A model generated the notes under the pieces. It was not told the DNA's origin and searched no databases. It was given only the letters and a program-made list of their open reading frames with translations. From Draconibacterium mangrovi (GTDB lineage Bacteria; Bacteroidota; Bacteroidia; Bacteroidales; Prolixibacteraceae), in contig NZ_JAAAGB010000010.1 of assembly GCF_010586825.1 (NCBI RefSeq), positions 80,689-144,688 of the forward strand: a DNA stretch of 64,000 bases, given 5' to 3'. Position numbers and translations under genes: made by a program. Position 1 is the first letter of the stretch. Each line of letters opens with the position of its first letter. Below are positions 44,512 through 53,845 of the stretch, piece by piece.

Positions 44512-46407
44512 TCATTTTGAAAAACTTTTTTCGATATCATATGTCGAAATAATGGTCAACACCTTTTTCCCATCGGGCGAAAAGTTGGGTGTCGCACAGG
44601 CAAATAAATTGTCAATAAGGTGATCCACCTCTTCCTGTTTCAGGTCGGTGCCATAATCCATTGCCGAAGCTTTTGCCAGCGAAGCAGCAATTTGCTCCCT
44701 TGCTTTTGAGCGCGCATTTACAGGCGATGTTTTATATTCTTCCAATAACCTTTCTACCACCAGCTCTGGCGAAGAAACATCCAATACGCCCGGAGTCCCG
44801 TTGATAACGAAGGTATCTTTCCCAAACTCGCGAATATCAAATCCCAACGACAACAGATCCTCCAGAATCGATTTCAGCAAAGCCGAATCGGCAGGATTGA
44901 GTTCTATGGTTTGCGGAAACAACTGTTGCTGGCTGGCCACTGAATCCGTTTTTAGTACCTCCATAAATTTTTCGTACAGGATGCGTTCGTGTGCGCGTTT
45001 CTGGTCGATAACCATCAAACCCGATTTTACAGGTGTTAATACATAACGCTGTTTCAGCTGCAAAACCTTTTTACCACTGAATTGCCCCGGTGCATTGGCA
45101 TACAAATCATCAGTTCTCAATGCACTTTCGCGATATTCCGGCTCGGGTTTTAATTTCAATTGCGCTCCCTGGTAAAGATCTTCCCAGTTATCCAGGTTTT
45201 TCTTTTCCCTTCCTGCGCCGGGCGAAGCGCTTCGTCCCTGGCCGGCAGAATCCTTCTCGAACGGCGAGTAACCGCGTTCGGCAAACTGTTTTTCGTTGTC
45301 AAAAGGGTTGTAATCGGGATTGATTTGAATCTCCGGGAAACGCACTCCTTCACCATCCTTTTTCGGAACAGGAATATCGATGCTTCCGCTTTGGTCGAAA
45401 TCAATTGACGGCACAACATTGTGTTTTCCTAACGATTCGCGTATCGACGCATGAATAATCGGCCAGATATCGCGTTCGTTTTCAAATTTTATCTCAGTTT
45501 TTGTTGGATGCACATTAATGTCGATCGCTTCCGGATCGAGCTCCAGAAACAAAAAATACGACGGATACGTATCGGGCGGCAACAGCTTTTCATAGGCCTG
45601 CGTTATGGCTTTATGAAAATACGGATGTCGCATAAAACGTCCGTTCACAAAAAAGAACTGTTCGCCCAATGTTTTGCGGGCGTATTTCGGCTGACCAATG
45701 TAACCGAAAACCTTTACAATGCTGGTATCTTCATCTACATTTATCAGGCTTTGGTTCAGGGATCTTCCAAACACATCAACCAAACGTTTCCGGTAGTTGG
45801 ATGGTGGCAGATCATAAACTAGTGAGCCGTTATGAATCAACGATAATTTAATGTCGGGATTGGGCAGTGCTACCCGCTGAATTTCCCAGATAATATGTTT
45901 TAATTCGGTTGAATTTGCTTTCAGAAATTTGCGACGTGCCGGCACATTAAAAAACAGGTTTTTAATCATAAAATTGGTGCCGTTATTGCATCCTGCGGGT
46001 TCCTGTGTTTTTACTTCGGAACCGATAATATGAATAAAAGTACCCACCTCATCGTCGGCTTTTTTGGTACGCAGTTCCACATCTGCAATAGCGGCAATCG
46101 ATGCCAGCGCCTCACCACGGAAACCCATAGTGCGAATGGCAAACAAATCGTTGGCCGAACGTATCTTTGAAGTAGCATGACGTTCGAAAGCCATCCGTGC
46201 ATCGGTTGGCGACATTCCGCTTCCGTTGTCTGAAATATGAATAAGTGTCTTCCCTGCGTCTTTTATATTGATGGTAATTTCAGTTGCGCCCGCATCAAGA
46301 GCATTCTCCACAAGCTCTTTCACAACCGATGCCGGTCGCTGAATAACTTCTCCGGCAGCAATCTGATTGGCTACTGCATCGGGTAATAACTGAATAATAT
46401 CGCTCAA
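44512..46407 (-). CDS. mutL: DNA mismatch repair protein MutL
   Basis: A 631-residue MutL with the GHKL ATPase motifs VVKELVENALDAGA, ISDNGSGM and FRGEALASIAA, a transducer domain, and a C-terminal dimerisation domain. The TTG at 46407 is preferred as start (LSDIIQLLPDAVANQIAAGE matches the family N-terminus). Longer frames would add a hydrophobic stretch and leave no gap to the gene before; TTG leaves 38 bases. In the C-terminal domain the endonuclease motif reads DQKRAHER rather than DQHAxxER, and no CPHGRP motif is seen (TPNFSPDGKK), so nicking activity is doubtful. Confidence 0.93.
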   Translation of the reverse strand: MSDIIQLLPDAVANQIAAGEVIQRPASVVKELVENALDAGATEITINIKDAGKTLIHISDNGSGMSPTDARMAFERHATSKIRSANDLFAIRTMGFRGEALASIAAIADVELRTKKADDEVGTFIHIIGSEVKTQEPAGCNNGTNFMIKNLFFNVPARRKFLKANSTELKHIIWEIQRVALPNPDIKLSLIHNGSLVYDLPPSNYRKRLVDVFGRSLNQSLINVDEDTSIVKVFGYIGQPKYARKTLGEQFFFVNGRFMRHPYFHKAITQAYEKLLPPDTYPSYFLFLELDPEAIDINVHPTKTEIKFENERDIWPIIHASIRESLGKHNVVPSIDFDQSGSIDIPVPKKDGEGVRFPEIQINPDYNPFDNEKQFAERGYSPFEKDSAGQGRSASPGAGREKKNLDNWEDLYQGAQLKLKPEPEYRESALRTDDLYANAPGQFSGKKVLQLKQRYVLTPVKSGLMVIDQKRAHERILYEKFMEVLKTDSVASQQQLFPQTIELNPADSALLKSILEDLLSLGFDIREFGKDTFVINGTPGVLDVSSPELVVERLLEEYKTSPVNARSKAREQIAASLAKASAMDYGTDLKQEEVDHLIDNLFACATPNFSPDGKKVLTIISTYDIEKSFSK

Positions 46408-46445
46408 GATTAAATCTTTAGAAATTTGTACTACGAGGTTCGCTT

Positions 46446-46754
46446 TTAGGCAAAAAAGTCGGAAAAGAAGAAAAGATAAAGCACCAGTGCAAGTATTATT
46501 ACAATCCACACCAGACGGCGATTTTGTGCTCTCCGGGCCGATTCGGATGACCGGGCCCAGCCATCTCCCGTTCGAAACTGACCTTTAATGTTCGGACGAT
46601 ATGGACGATTGCTGTCCTTTTTCTCATCAACAATCCCCAACTCCTCCTTTATTCGGCGTTCCCGCTCGTCTCGCTCGTCCTTGTCGGGATTCCAAAAACG
46701 TGGTGTGATACTAAATCGTTTTGTTCCCGGTGTATGAAAAAAATTGCCAATCAT
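46446..46754 (-). CDS. Small membrane protein upstream of mutL
   Basis: A 102-residue protein: a basic, charged N-terminal part (FSITPRFWNPDKDERDERERRIKEE), a middle with RPNIKGQFR, and one helix at the C-terminus (LVWIVIILALVLYLFFFSDFF). The ATG at 46754 is chosen since a promoter box at 46773-46780 overlaps the other in-frame ATG (46775). It is a recurrent Bacteroidota hypothetical gene before mutL; the role is unknown. It is probably co-transcribed with mutL, 38 bases downstream. Confidence 0.78.
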   Translation of the reverse strand: MIGNFFHTPGTKRFSITPRFWNPDKDERDERERRIKEELGIVDEKKDSNRPYRPNIKGQFRTGDGWARSSESARRAQNRRLVWIVIILALVLYLFFFSDFFA

Positions 46755-46772
46755 CGCGTTCTGTTTATTGTA

Positions 46773-46780
46773 CAAAGATA
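46773..46780 (-). promoter_or_regulatory. -7 promoter box of the small membrane protein/mutL unit
   Basis: TATCTTTG on the minus strand is a perfect TAnnTTTG box. Initiation near 46766 leaves 12 bases to the ATG at 46754. Confidence 0.6.
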
Positions 46781-46821
46781 ACTTTTATTCTACAAAAATT
46801 GTTCCGATAACGGATTGTCAT

Positions 46822-47970
46822 TTACAACGACCGCTCCAAAATGCGAAACAACTGCTCATCTGTCAGTTCTACCGGATTCCCTTTCATACTACTTGCAACT
46901 TTTGCTTTTTCAACCAGAACCGGAAAATCTTCTTTTTTCAATCCGAATTCCGATAACGACGGAATTTGCAACTCGTCCACCAATTCCGCTGCCCAAATTG
47001 CAGCATCGTTTGACATAGCTTTTTCGTTTCCGGTAAGGATTTTTGCCAGCTCATCAAATTTCGAGCTATCGAGTTTATTTTCCCGCAAAGCCTGAATATT
47101 CTCTTCAATTACTGCCGACATCAGGCAGGCACAAACGGCACCGTGCGGAATAGGAAACATCCCTCCCATTGGCCCGGCAAAACCATGCACCGCACCCAGT
47201 TTTACATTGGCCAGTGCCATTCCTCCCAAAAGGCTGGACATGGCCATATCTTCGCGAGCCTCTTTATCGCTGCCATTTTTATATGCTTTTTGTAAAGATC
47301 GTGAGATTCGTGTCATTCCCTCGCGGCATAGCATATCGATAAAAGGATTGGCCTGGTTCGACACAAAGGTTTCGAGCAAATGAGTTAAGGCATCAACGCC
47401 GGTGCTGGCGGTTAATGCCGGCGGCATCGACCAGGTAAGAACCGGATCAACAACCGCGATATCGGGATACATGAAATTACTTCGCAAACTTACCTTTACA
47501 TTGTTTTCGGGAGATTTTATTACCGAGTTTTTGGTTACCTCAGCACCGGTTCCGGCCGTTGTTGGGATGGCAATACATGGCAAAGGCTTTTCTGTCAGAG
47601 GTTTCCCGCGCCCAATTACTTCCAGGTAATCGAGCAATTCGCCTTTGTTAGTTGCCAGGGCAGCAATTGCTTTTGCACCGTCGATAACACTTCCTCCACC
47701 AAAACCCACAACTACATCACTTGCATGTTGGCGCACCAGCTGAACACCGGACTCAATTAAACCAGTAGTGGGTTCGCCGGGCACTTTAAAAATAATGGTA
47801 TTTGTTCCCGGGCTGAATTTCGCCATTAATTCTTCGGCCCGCGACGAATTTTTCCCCGTTACCAAAACAACTTTCTTCCCAAAACCGGCAACAAGGCCTG
47901 GAACTTTCTCCAGCGAATGGTTTCCAAAAATAATTTGCCCCGCCGTTGCAAATGAAAAATTAACTGCCAT
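46822..47970 (-). CDS. Iron-containing alcohol dehydrogenase
   Basis: A 382-residue group III dehydrogenase. NAD(P)-binding GFGGGSVIDGAKAIA is at about 90-104, and the metal ligands are in DPVLTW...DALTHLLE, GAVHGFAGPMGGMFPIPHG (two His). The substrate is probably a small alcohol or lactaldehyde; it is not determined. The ATG at 47970 (MAVNFSFATAG) is chosen over 48012 because it avoids overlap with the ABM gene, whose stop lies at 47981. The two genes form an operon. Confidence 0.92.
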   Translation of the reverse strand: MAVNFSFATAGQIIFGNHSLEKVPGLVAGFGKKVVLVTGKNSSRAEELMAKFSPGTNTIIFKVPGEPTTGLIESGVQLVRQHASDVVVGFGGGSVIDGAKAIAALATNKGELLDYLEVIGRGKPLTEKPLPCIAIPTTAGTGAEVTKNSVIKSPENNVKVSLRSNFMYPDIAVVDPVLTWSMPPALTASTGVDALTHLLETFVSNQANPFIDMLCREGMTRISRSLQKAYKNGSDKEAREDMAMSSLLGGMALANVKLGAVHGFAGPMGGMFPIPHGAVCACLMSAVIEENIQALRENKLDSSKFDELAKILTGNEKAMSNDAAIWAAELVDELQIPSLSEFGLKKEDFPVLVEKAKVASSMKGNPVELTDEQLFRILERSL

Positions 47971-47980
47971 ATTTTTTGTC

Positions 47981-48289
47981 TTAATCCCAGCCTTCTTCGT
48001 CGGGATGTACATTATAAAATTTTAGTGCCGACCGTGGCTCAGCCATCATGTCGGCAACGGTATCGCGCCACTTTTGATAGTGCGCTGTCTCTTTGTGTTT
48101 TGCCGGATCGTCGGCCGTGCGATACACCTCCACTAATACAAAACGCGTAGGGTCGTCTTGTTGTTCTACAAAATCAAAACGGGCAATTCCCGGTTCGTTA
48201 ATACTGTTTTTTGCATTCTCGATGGTGGCCGCTTTAAACGCCTCGATACAATCTTCTTTTACATGAACAAATACGTGAACGATAAACAT
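47981..48289 (-). CDS. Antibiotic biosynthesis monooxygenase (ABM) domain protein
   Basis: A 102-residue protein with the ferredoxin-like ABM fold: [69 protein letters not shown]. The family includes quinone-oxidising monooxygenases and heme degraders. The order with the alcohol dehydrogenase gene (11 bases downstream) suggests that both act on one small-molecule pathway, which I cannot name. Confidence 0.88.
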   Translation of the reverse strand: MFIVHVFVHVKEDCIEAFKAATIENAKNSINEPGIARFDFVEQQDDPTRFVLVEVYRTADDPAKHKETAHYQKWRDTVADMMAEPRSALKFYNVHPDEEGWD

Positions 48290-48305
48290 AGTTTTTTATT
48301 TAGCC

Positions 48306-48335
48306 GGGAACGAAAACTTAGCAGTTTCCGCTCCC
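48306..48335. repeat. Inverted repeat between nitrilase and ABM genes
   Basis: GGGAACGAAAAC pairs with GTTTCCGCTCCC over 12 positions with two G-U pairs and a six-base loop. There is no T run on the minus strand, so it is not a standard terminator of the flanking genes. It may be a processing or pausing hairpin in the 68-base gap. Confidence 0.4.
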
Positions 48336-48357
48336 AATTTTTATGTCATAATTAGAT

Positions 48358-49881
48358 TTAAATCTTCTTTTTCAGCTGGAACAAGTCCTGCCGACGGTCT
48401 TTCAAGTTTCTTACGCTGCCAAACTGATTTAGTTCGCGCAACAAACCGATATCCACATCGGCAATCAGAATCATTTCGGTATTTGGAGTAGCTTCGGCTT
48501 TTATTCCATTTACCGGGAAGGCAAAATCGCAGGGCGTAAATACCATCGATTGTGCATACTGAATATCCATATTATGCACTTTCGGCAAGTTGCCAACACT
48601 TCCGGCAATGGCCACGTAACATTCGTTTTCGATGGCACGTGCCTGCGAGCAGTTTCGCACGCGCGAAAAACCGTTTTGCGTGTCGGTTAAAAAGGGAACA
48701 AACAAAATATCCACTCCTTCATCTGCCAGTAAACGGCTCAATTCCGGGAATTCCGAATCGTAGCAAATCAACACACCAATCTTTCCACAATCGGTATCCA
48801 GCGCTTTTAAGGTATGCCCTCCCTGCATGCCCCAAATTTTTACCTCATCGGGTGTTACGTGTAGTTTTTCGTAACGCTCGGTACTTCCGTCGCGGCGACA
48901 CAGGTAACCCGCATTATACAACTTGTCGTCCACCAACTCGGGCATACTGCCGGTAATTATATTGATGTTGTAACTAATGGCCAACTCCGAAAACTTTGCG
49001 GTAATAGAGTCGGTGTGTTTTGCCAGGTCTCGAATGGCTTCCGGCTCGGTTAAGTGGTTATTTTCGGCCATTAACGGCGCATTAAAAAACTCGGGAAAAA
49101 GGGCAAAATCGCAACGGTAGCCCGAAACGGCATCGATAAAAAACTCTGCCTGAAGCATCAGGTCTTCCAGCGTTTTATAAGGGCGCATTTGCCATTGTAC
49201 CAAACCCAAACGAACCACTGTTTTTGTGATCTCCGGCTTTTTGCGTGGTTTCTCGTAATAAATATTATCCCACTCCAGCAATACGGCATATTCATTCGAG
49301 TCGGTGTCGCCTTCCAGATAACCTTTTATAATTTTTGCCGGGTGAAAATCGTTAGATATCTGAAAATTCAGCACCGGATCGTGAATCTCTTTTGTACGCA
49401 CCTTTTGAATGTACTCTTTAGGCGACAGTTCATCCTGGTAAAGGTGATAATTCGGAATCCGTCCGCCAAATGCAATTCCCTTTAAATTAAGCCGTTCGCA
49501 CAACTCTTTACGGTAATCGTACAAGCGGCGCCCCAGGCGCAATCCACGAAATTCGGGTTTAATAAAAATATCAATCCCGTATAACATATCGCCATTGGGC
49601 GAGTGCGTCTCAAAAGTATAATTCCCGGTAATTTCCTTGTAGGTGTGGTTATCTTCAAACTTGTCGTATTCAACCACAATGGCAAGCGCACAACCGGCAA
49701 TCTGACCGTTTACTTTCAGTACTACCTGTCCCTCGGGGAAACGATCGATAAGTGATTTTATATGATGTTCTTTCCAGTAGGCGTCGGGCATGCTGGTGTA
49801 CACCTGAATCATTGCCTCTTTGAGTTCCTGGTAATCATCGAATTTTAAATACTCCAGTTCTATATTATCAATGTCCTGCAT
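48358..49881 (-). CDS. Bifunctional GNAT acetyltransferase / nitrilase-family amidohydrolase
   Basis: A 507-residue fusion known from many bacteria. N-terminal GNAT domain (about 1-215): the acetyl-CoA loop is FRGLRLGRRLYDYRKEL. C-terminal carbon-nitrogen hydrolase domain (about 225-507): the catalytic triad is Glu in ALFPEFFNAPL, Lys in YEKLHVTPDE and Cys in GVLICYDSEFPEL. The combination suggests N-acetylation coupled to amide hydrolysis or an amidotransfer; the substrate is unknown. Confidence 0.93.
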   Translation of the reverse strand: MQDIDNIELEYLKFDDYQELKEAMIQVYTSMPDAYWKEHHIKSLIDRFPEGQVVLKVNGQIAGCALAIVVEYDKFEDNHTYKEITGNYTFETHSPNGDMLYGIDIFIKPEFRGLRLGRRLYDYRKELCERLNLKGIAFGGRIPNYHLYQDELSPKEYIQKVRTKEIHDPVLNFQISNDFHPAKIIKGYLEGDTDSNEYAVLLEWDNIYYEKPRKKPEITKTVVRLGLVQWQMRPYKTLEDLMLQAEFFIDAVSGYRCDFALFPEFFNAPLMAENNHLTEPEAIRDLAKHTDSITAKFSELAISYNINIITGSMPELVDDKLYNAGYLCRRDGSTERYEKLHVTPDEVKIWGMQGGHTLKALDTDCGKIGVLICYDSEFPELSRLLADEGVDILFVPFLTDTQNGFSRVRNCSQARAIENECYVAIAGSVGNLPKVHNMDIQYAQSMVFTPCDFAFPVNGIKAEATPNTEMILIADVDIGLLRELNQFGSVRNLKDRRQDLFQLKKKI

Positions 49882-50006
49882 ATTTGTTTTCTTTTGGTTA
49901 AACTTTATCTGTCTTCCTCTTAAAATACAATTTCTTGCAGATTTCGAAGAAGAACACTGATTAAAAATTTAATTTCGGCTATACGTGCAAATGGCGTGAA
50001 ACTTAT

Positions 50007-51071
50007 TTACAACCACTTTTTTCGTTTGAAATAAATCAGTAATCCACCTCCCAGAATTAAAATAATTATCCAGAAAACCAAATAACTATACTTTAACTTT
50101 AGCTCCGGCATGTATTCGAAATTCATTCCATAAATGCCGGCAATAAAGGTTAGCGGAATAAATATCGAAGCAAAAATGGTAAGGGTTTTCATCACCTCGT
50201 TCATCCGGTTGCTCATGTTCGAATTGTAAATATTCAGCTGGTCGGAAGTCATGCTGTTGTACATTTCAACAGCCTCGGCACACTGAATGGTCAGGTCGCT
50301 TAAGTCTTTCAAAAAGGCAAAATTCTTTTTCTGAAAAAACGAGTCTTCGGTACGGAGCAAGGTTGCAATAAACTCCCGCATCGGGCGCACTGCTTTGCGT
50401 ATGAAATTCAGTTCTGTTTTAAAACGGTAAATCTCTTCCACAATTTTAGAGTCCATGGTTCTAAAAAGCCGTTCTTCAATATCTTCCACCTGCCGGCCAA
50501 TATTTTCAATCAGAATGGAATAATTATCAGCAAGGGCATCCATTAAAGCATAAGCCAGGTAATCGTTTCCGCTTATGCGTATTCGGCCTTTACTTTTGCG
50601 AATGCGCTCGCGAACCACTTCAAAAAAATGAGCTCTCTGCTCCTGCAAAGTCAACACATAGTTTTCGCCTAAAATCAATGTAACCTGCTCGGCATGTATC
50701 CGGTAGGCATCCTTCCCCTGAAGCAGGATTTTCATAATAAAAGCATCGTAGTGCTCACCATTCTCGTATTTTGGCGATTGGTCGGTATTCAGCATATCTT
50801 CGAGCAGCAGTGATGGCAATTTAAATTCTTCACCCAATTCTTTAATCATCTCCAAATCATGCAGCCCGTATATATTTATCCAGTTTACTTTACCTTCTTT
50901 AAATTTTTGCTGTGCCATTGCAATCGAGTCAACCGTTTCCTCCAGCAATTCATCTTTATCGTAGGTGATAAACTGAATTTCCGACTGTTCCATTTTTTGT
51001 CTGCCGATTAAAACCAGCGAACCGGGAACTGCTCCCTTTGCGTTTGAGCGATCTTTTAAAAAACGTGCCAT
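50007..51071 (-). CDS. corA: CorA family magnesium/cobalt transporter
   Basis: A 354-residue CorA channel: a large N-terminal cytoplasmic domain, a long stalk helix (about 215-290, MTSDQLNIYNSNMSNRMNEVMKTLT), two C-terminal helices, and the signature YGMNFEYMPEL with GMN at about 314-316. The basic C-terminus (KRKKWL) is typical. It imports Mg2+ down the membrane potential. It has no operon partner; a 222-base gap precedes the der terminator. Confidence 0.95.
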   Translation of the reverse strand: MARFLKDRSNAKGAVPGSLVLIGRQKMEQSEIQFITYDKDELLEETVDSIAMAQQKFKEGKVNWINIYGLHDLEMIKELGEEFKLPSLLLEDMLNTDQSPKYENGEHYDAFIMKILLQGKDAYRIHAEQVTLILGENYVLTLQEQRAHFFEVVRERIRKSKGRIRISGNDYLAYALMDALADNYSILIENIGRQVEDIEERLFRTMDSKIVEEIYRFKTELNFIRKAVRPMREFIATLLRTEDSFFQKKNFAFLKDLSDLTIQCAEAVEMYNSMTSDQLNIYNSNMSNRMNEVMKTLTIFASIFIPLTFIAGIYGMNFEYMPELKLKYSYLVFWIIILILGGGLLIYFKRKKWL

Positions 51072-51210
51072 ATTATTTCTTTTATGCTTCGGGATTTAAC
51101 ACCATACAATAACCAATCCCAAAGAATTTTAGCCAATTTAATAAATTAATTGCTCTTTATCGCAAGCAGTTTCCCATCTGCACACTAAAATTTTTGGGCA
51201 CTAAAACACA

Positions 51211-51249
51211 AAAAAAATTCCACCTGCAAATCATGCAAATGGAATTTTT
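51211..51249 (-). terminator. Terminator after der
   Basis: On the minus strand AAATTCCA...TGGAATTT pair with further internal pairing (TTGCA/TGCAG), followed by a long T run. It is placed 45 bases beyond the der stop codon. Confidence 0.8.
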
Positions 51250-51293
51250 CAACTTCTAACTTCGGCCTTCCGACTTCGAACTTCAAGCTCCTT

Positions 51294-52604
51294 CTATTTC
51301 TGTCTGAAATAAATTTGTACAGGAACGCCGGTAAAATTGAAGTTATCGCGCAACTGGTTTTCCAGATAACGTTTATATGGCTCTTTTATATACTGTGGCA
51401 AGTTGGCAAAAAAAGCAAAGGTAGGCGTTGGCGATGGCAACTGCGTACAATACTTAATTTTTATGTACTTGCCTTTTATCGATGGTGGTCCGTAGTTTTC
51501 AATCGCTTCAAGCATCACTTCGTTCAGTTCCGAGGTTTTAATGCGTTGTTGGCGATTTTCGTGTACCTCCATTGCCAATTCCAGGGCTTTATGTACCCGT
51601 TGTTTTGTAAGGGCCGAAATAAAAACAATGGGCACATCGGTAAAAGGGGCCATTCGGTTATGAATTTCCTCGGTTATCTTTTTGGTTGTCATGGTATCTT
51701 TATCAATCAAATCCCATTTATTCACCAAAATAACCACGCCTTTTTTATTTTTTAATATCAGATTCAGGATGTTCATATCCTGTGCTTCCACACCGCGTGT
51801 TGCATCAATAAGCAACAAACAAACATCTGAATTTTCAATTGTACGCACCGAGCGTAAAACGGAGTAAAACTCCAGGTCTTCGCTAACTTTTCCCTTTTTA
51901 CGCAGTCCGGCTGTGTCAACGATCATAAAATCGTGGCCAAACTTATTGTATCGGGTATGTATTGAATCGCGGGTTGTGCCGGCCACATCGGTTACAATGT
52001 TACGGTCTTCACCGATCAATGCATTTATAAACGACGATTTACCCACATTCGGGCGGCCAACCACAGAAATATGTGGCAACTCGTGTTCCTCTTCCAACGA
52101 TTCTCTGTTCGGGAATTTGGCAACCAGGGCATCCAGCATATCGCCGGTTCCACTTCCTGTCATCGACGAAACACAATAGATTTCGCCCAATCCCAAACCG
52201 TAAAATTCCTGCGCGTCCATAATTCGATTATGGTTATCGACTTTGTTTACAACCAGGATAATCTCTTTTTTGCTGCGTCGTAAAATATTGGCGATGGCAT
52301 CATCCAGATCGGTAATTCCCAGTTCCACATCAACTACAAACATAATTACATCTGCCTCATCAATGGCCAAATGCACTTGTTTGTTGATCTCTGCTTCAAA
52401 AATATCTTCCGAATTTACCACATAACCACCGGTGTCGATCACCGAATATTCAACGCCAATCCACTCGCCTTTTCCGTAATTACGGTCGCGGGTAACGCCG
52501 GCTGTTTCGTCAACAATGGCTTTACGCTGTTCAATCAAACGATTAAACAACGTTGATTTCCCCACATTCGGGCGTCCTACTATAGCTACTATTCTGCTGC
52601 TCAT
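51294..52604 (-). CDS. der: Ribosome-associated GTPase Der (EngA)
   Basis: A 436-residue protein with two tandem GTPase domains and a KH-like C-terminus: G1 motifs [11 protein letters not shown] (about 9-19) and [11 protein letters not shown] (about 182-192), G3 DTGG and [10 protein letters not shown]4 NKVD and NKWD. It acts in 50S subunit assembly. It follows era on the same strand, with a hairpin-rich 129-base spacer. Confidence 0.97.
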   Translation of the reverse strand: MSSRIVAIVGRPNVGKSTLFNRLIEQRKAIVDETAGVTRDRNYGKGEWIGVEYSVIDTGGYVVNSEDIFEAEINKQVHLAIDEADVIMFVVDVELGITDLDDAIANILRRSKKEIILVVNKVDNHNRIMDAQEFYGLGLGEIYCVSSMTGSGTGDMLDALVAKFPNRESLEEEHELPHISVVGRPNVGKSSFINALIGEDRNIVTDVAGTTRDSIHTRYNKFGHDFMIVDTAGLRKKGKVSEDLEFYSVLRSVRTIENSDVCLLLIDATRGVEAQDMNILNLILKNKKGVVILVNKWDLIDKDTMTTKKITEEIHNRMAPFTDVPIVFISALTKQRVHKALELAMEVHENRQQRIKTSELNEVMLEAIENYGPPSIKGKYIKIKYCTQLPSPTPTFAFFANLPQYIKEPYKRYLENQLRDNFNFTGVPVQIYFRQK

Positions 52605-52624
52605 TTTTTGTTCCTTTTTGTTAA

Positions 52625-52676
52625 GGGCTAAAGCCCATGTTTACCGGAGGTTTTTATCGCCTCCGACTTGAAAGTC
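52625..52676. repeat. Triple-hairpin REP-like repeat between era and der
   Basis: Three successive small hairpins: GGGCT/AGCCC (52625-52636), CGGAGG/CCTCCG with a nine-base loop (52645-52665), GACTT/AAGTC (52665-52676). The compact string of hairpins without coding capacity resembles the intergenic repeats scattered in many Bacteroidota genomes. It may stabilise or attenuate the era-der mRNA. Confidence 0.6.
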
Positions 52677-52733
52677 AGGACTGAGGATATCTCTTTTAAT
52701 ACTTCCTACTCCAGCCTACCGTCTTCTGACTTT

Positions 52734-53618
52734 TTAAAATTTATCGTATCCAAATTGTTTCAACTGACCGTCTTTCTCGCGCCAGTCTTTGGCTACTTTC
52801 ACATACAACTCCAGAAAAATTTTCTTATCGAAAAACTCTTCTGCATCAGTTCGTGCTTCTGTTCCCACACGTTTTATACTTTTTCCCTGATGGCCGATAA
52901 TAATTCCTTTCTGGCTTTCGCGCGAAACATAAATTACCGTACGGATATTGATAATCTTCTCCTCTTCTTTAAACTCTTCAACCTCAACTTCAACCGAATA
53001 AGGAATTTCTTTTTGGTAATGCAGAAGAATCTTCTCGCGAATAATTTCCTGCATAAAAAAGCGCTCGTTCCGGTCGGTTAATTGATCTTTCGAGAAAAAG
53101 GCCGGGCCTTCGGGCAAGTGCTCCAAAATACGATCGAAAATCTGTTCGATATTAAATCTTTCGAGTGCCGAAATCGGAAAAACATCCGCTCCCGGGAAAG
53201 TGTTCGACCAGTGATCGTACAGTTTTAATACTTCTTCCTGATTCGACAGATCGATCTTGTTTAGCAACACGATTACCGGCATGTTCGACTTACGTACTTT
53301 TTCGATGTACTCCGGATTTTTGTCTACCTTTTCTTTAACATCGGTAACAAAAAGAATCACGTCAGCATCGATTAAAGCCGTATCAACAAACCTCATCATT
53401 GATTCCTGAAGCTTGTAACTGGGCTTCAGAATACCGGGAGTATCGGAATAAACAATCTGGAAATCTTCGCCACTTACAATGCCTTTTATGCGGTGGCGTG
53501 TGGTTTGCATCTTTTGGGTGATGATAGACAGTTTTTCGCCTACCAGTGCATTCATAATTGTTGATTTACCCACATTCGGGTTGCCAACAATGTTCACAAA
53601 TCCTGCTTTATGTGCCAT
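52734..53618 (-). CDS. era: GTPase Era
   Basis: A 294-residue Era: GTPase domain with GNPNVGKSTIM (about 12-22), DTPG, NKID; and a C-terminal KH domain (about 200-294) with GIIIGHQGKSIKRVG, the RNA-binding loop. Era binds 16S rRNA near the 3' end during 30S maturation. Together with Der it forms a ribosome-assembly pair. Confidence 0.97.
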   Translation of the reverse strand: MAHKAGFVNIVGNPNVGKSTIMNALVGEKLSIITQKMQTTRHRIKGIVSGEDFQIVYSDTPGILKPSYKLQESMMRFVDTALIDADVILFVTDVKEKVDKNPEYIEKVRKSNMPVIVLLNKIDLSNQEEVLKLYDHWSNTFPGADVFPISALERFNIEQIFDRILEHLPEGPAFFSKDQLTDRNERFFMQEIIREKILLHYQKEIPYSVEVEVEEFKEEEKIINIRTVIYVSRESQKGIIIGHQGKSIKRVGTEARTDAEEFFDKKIFLELYVKVAKDWREKDGQLKQFGYDKF

Positions 53619-53682
53619 TATTTCAAACTATTAGGTGTTCCATCCCTTTCGGGATTTCTCTGTTATTTTTTAAAAATCGGCA

Positions 53683-53690
53683 CAAAGATA
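53683..53690 (-). promoter_or_regulatory. -7 promoter box of era-der
   Basis: TATCTTTG on the minus strand (TAnnTTTG). It would start transcription near 53677, about 60 bases before era. No clear -33 TTG. Confidence 0.55.
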
Positions 53691-53845
53691 ATCTAATTCA
53701 ACAAATTGCGCTCACACCGGCATAATATTTTGATTTTCAATGCAAAAGTTTCACACAGGCACTATCAATCAGAAATAACCTCCGTTTTACTTCTGACAAT
53801 ATTTTTTTGAATTAATGATTGCCGGCTGAAATACCGTGAATGCAA

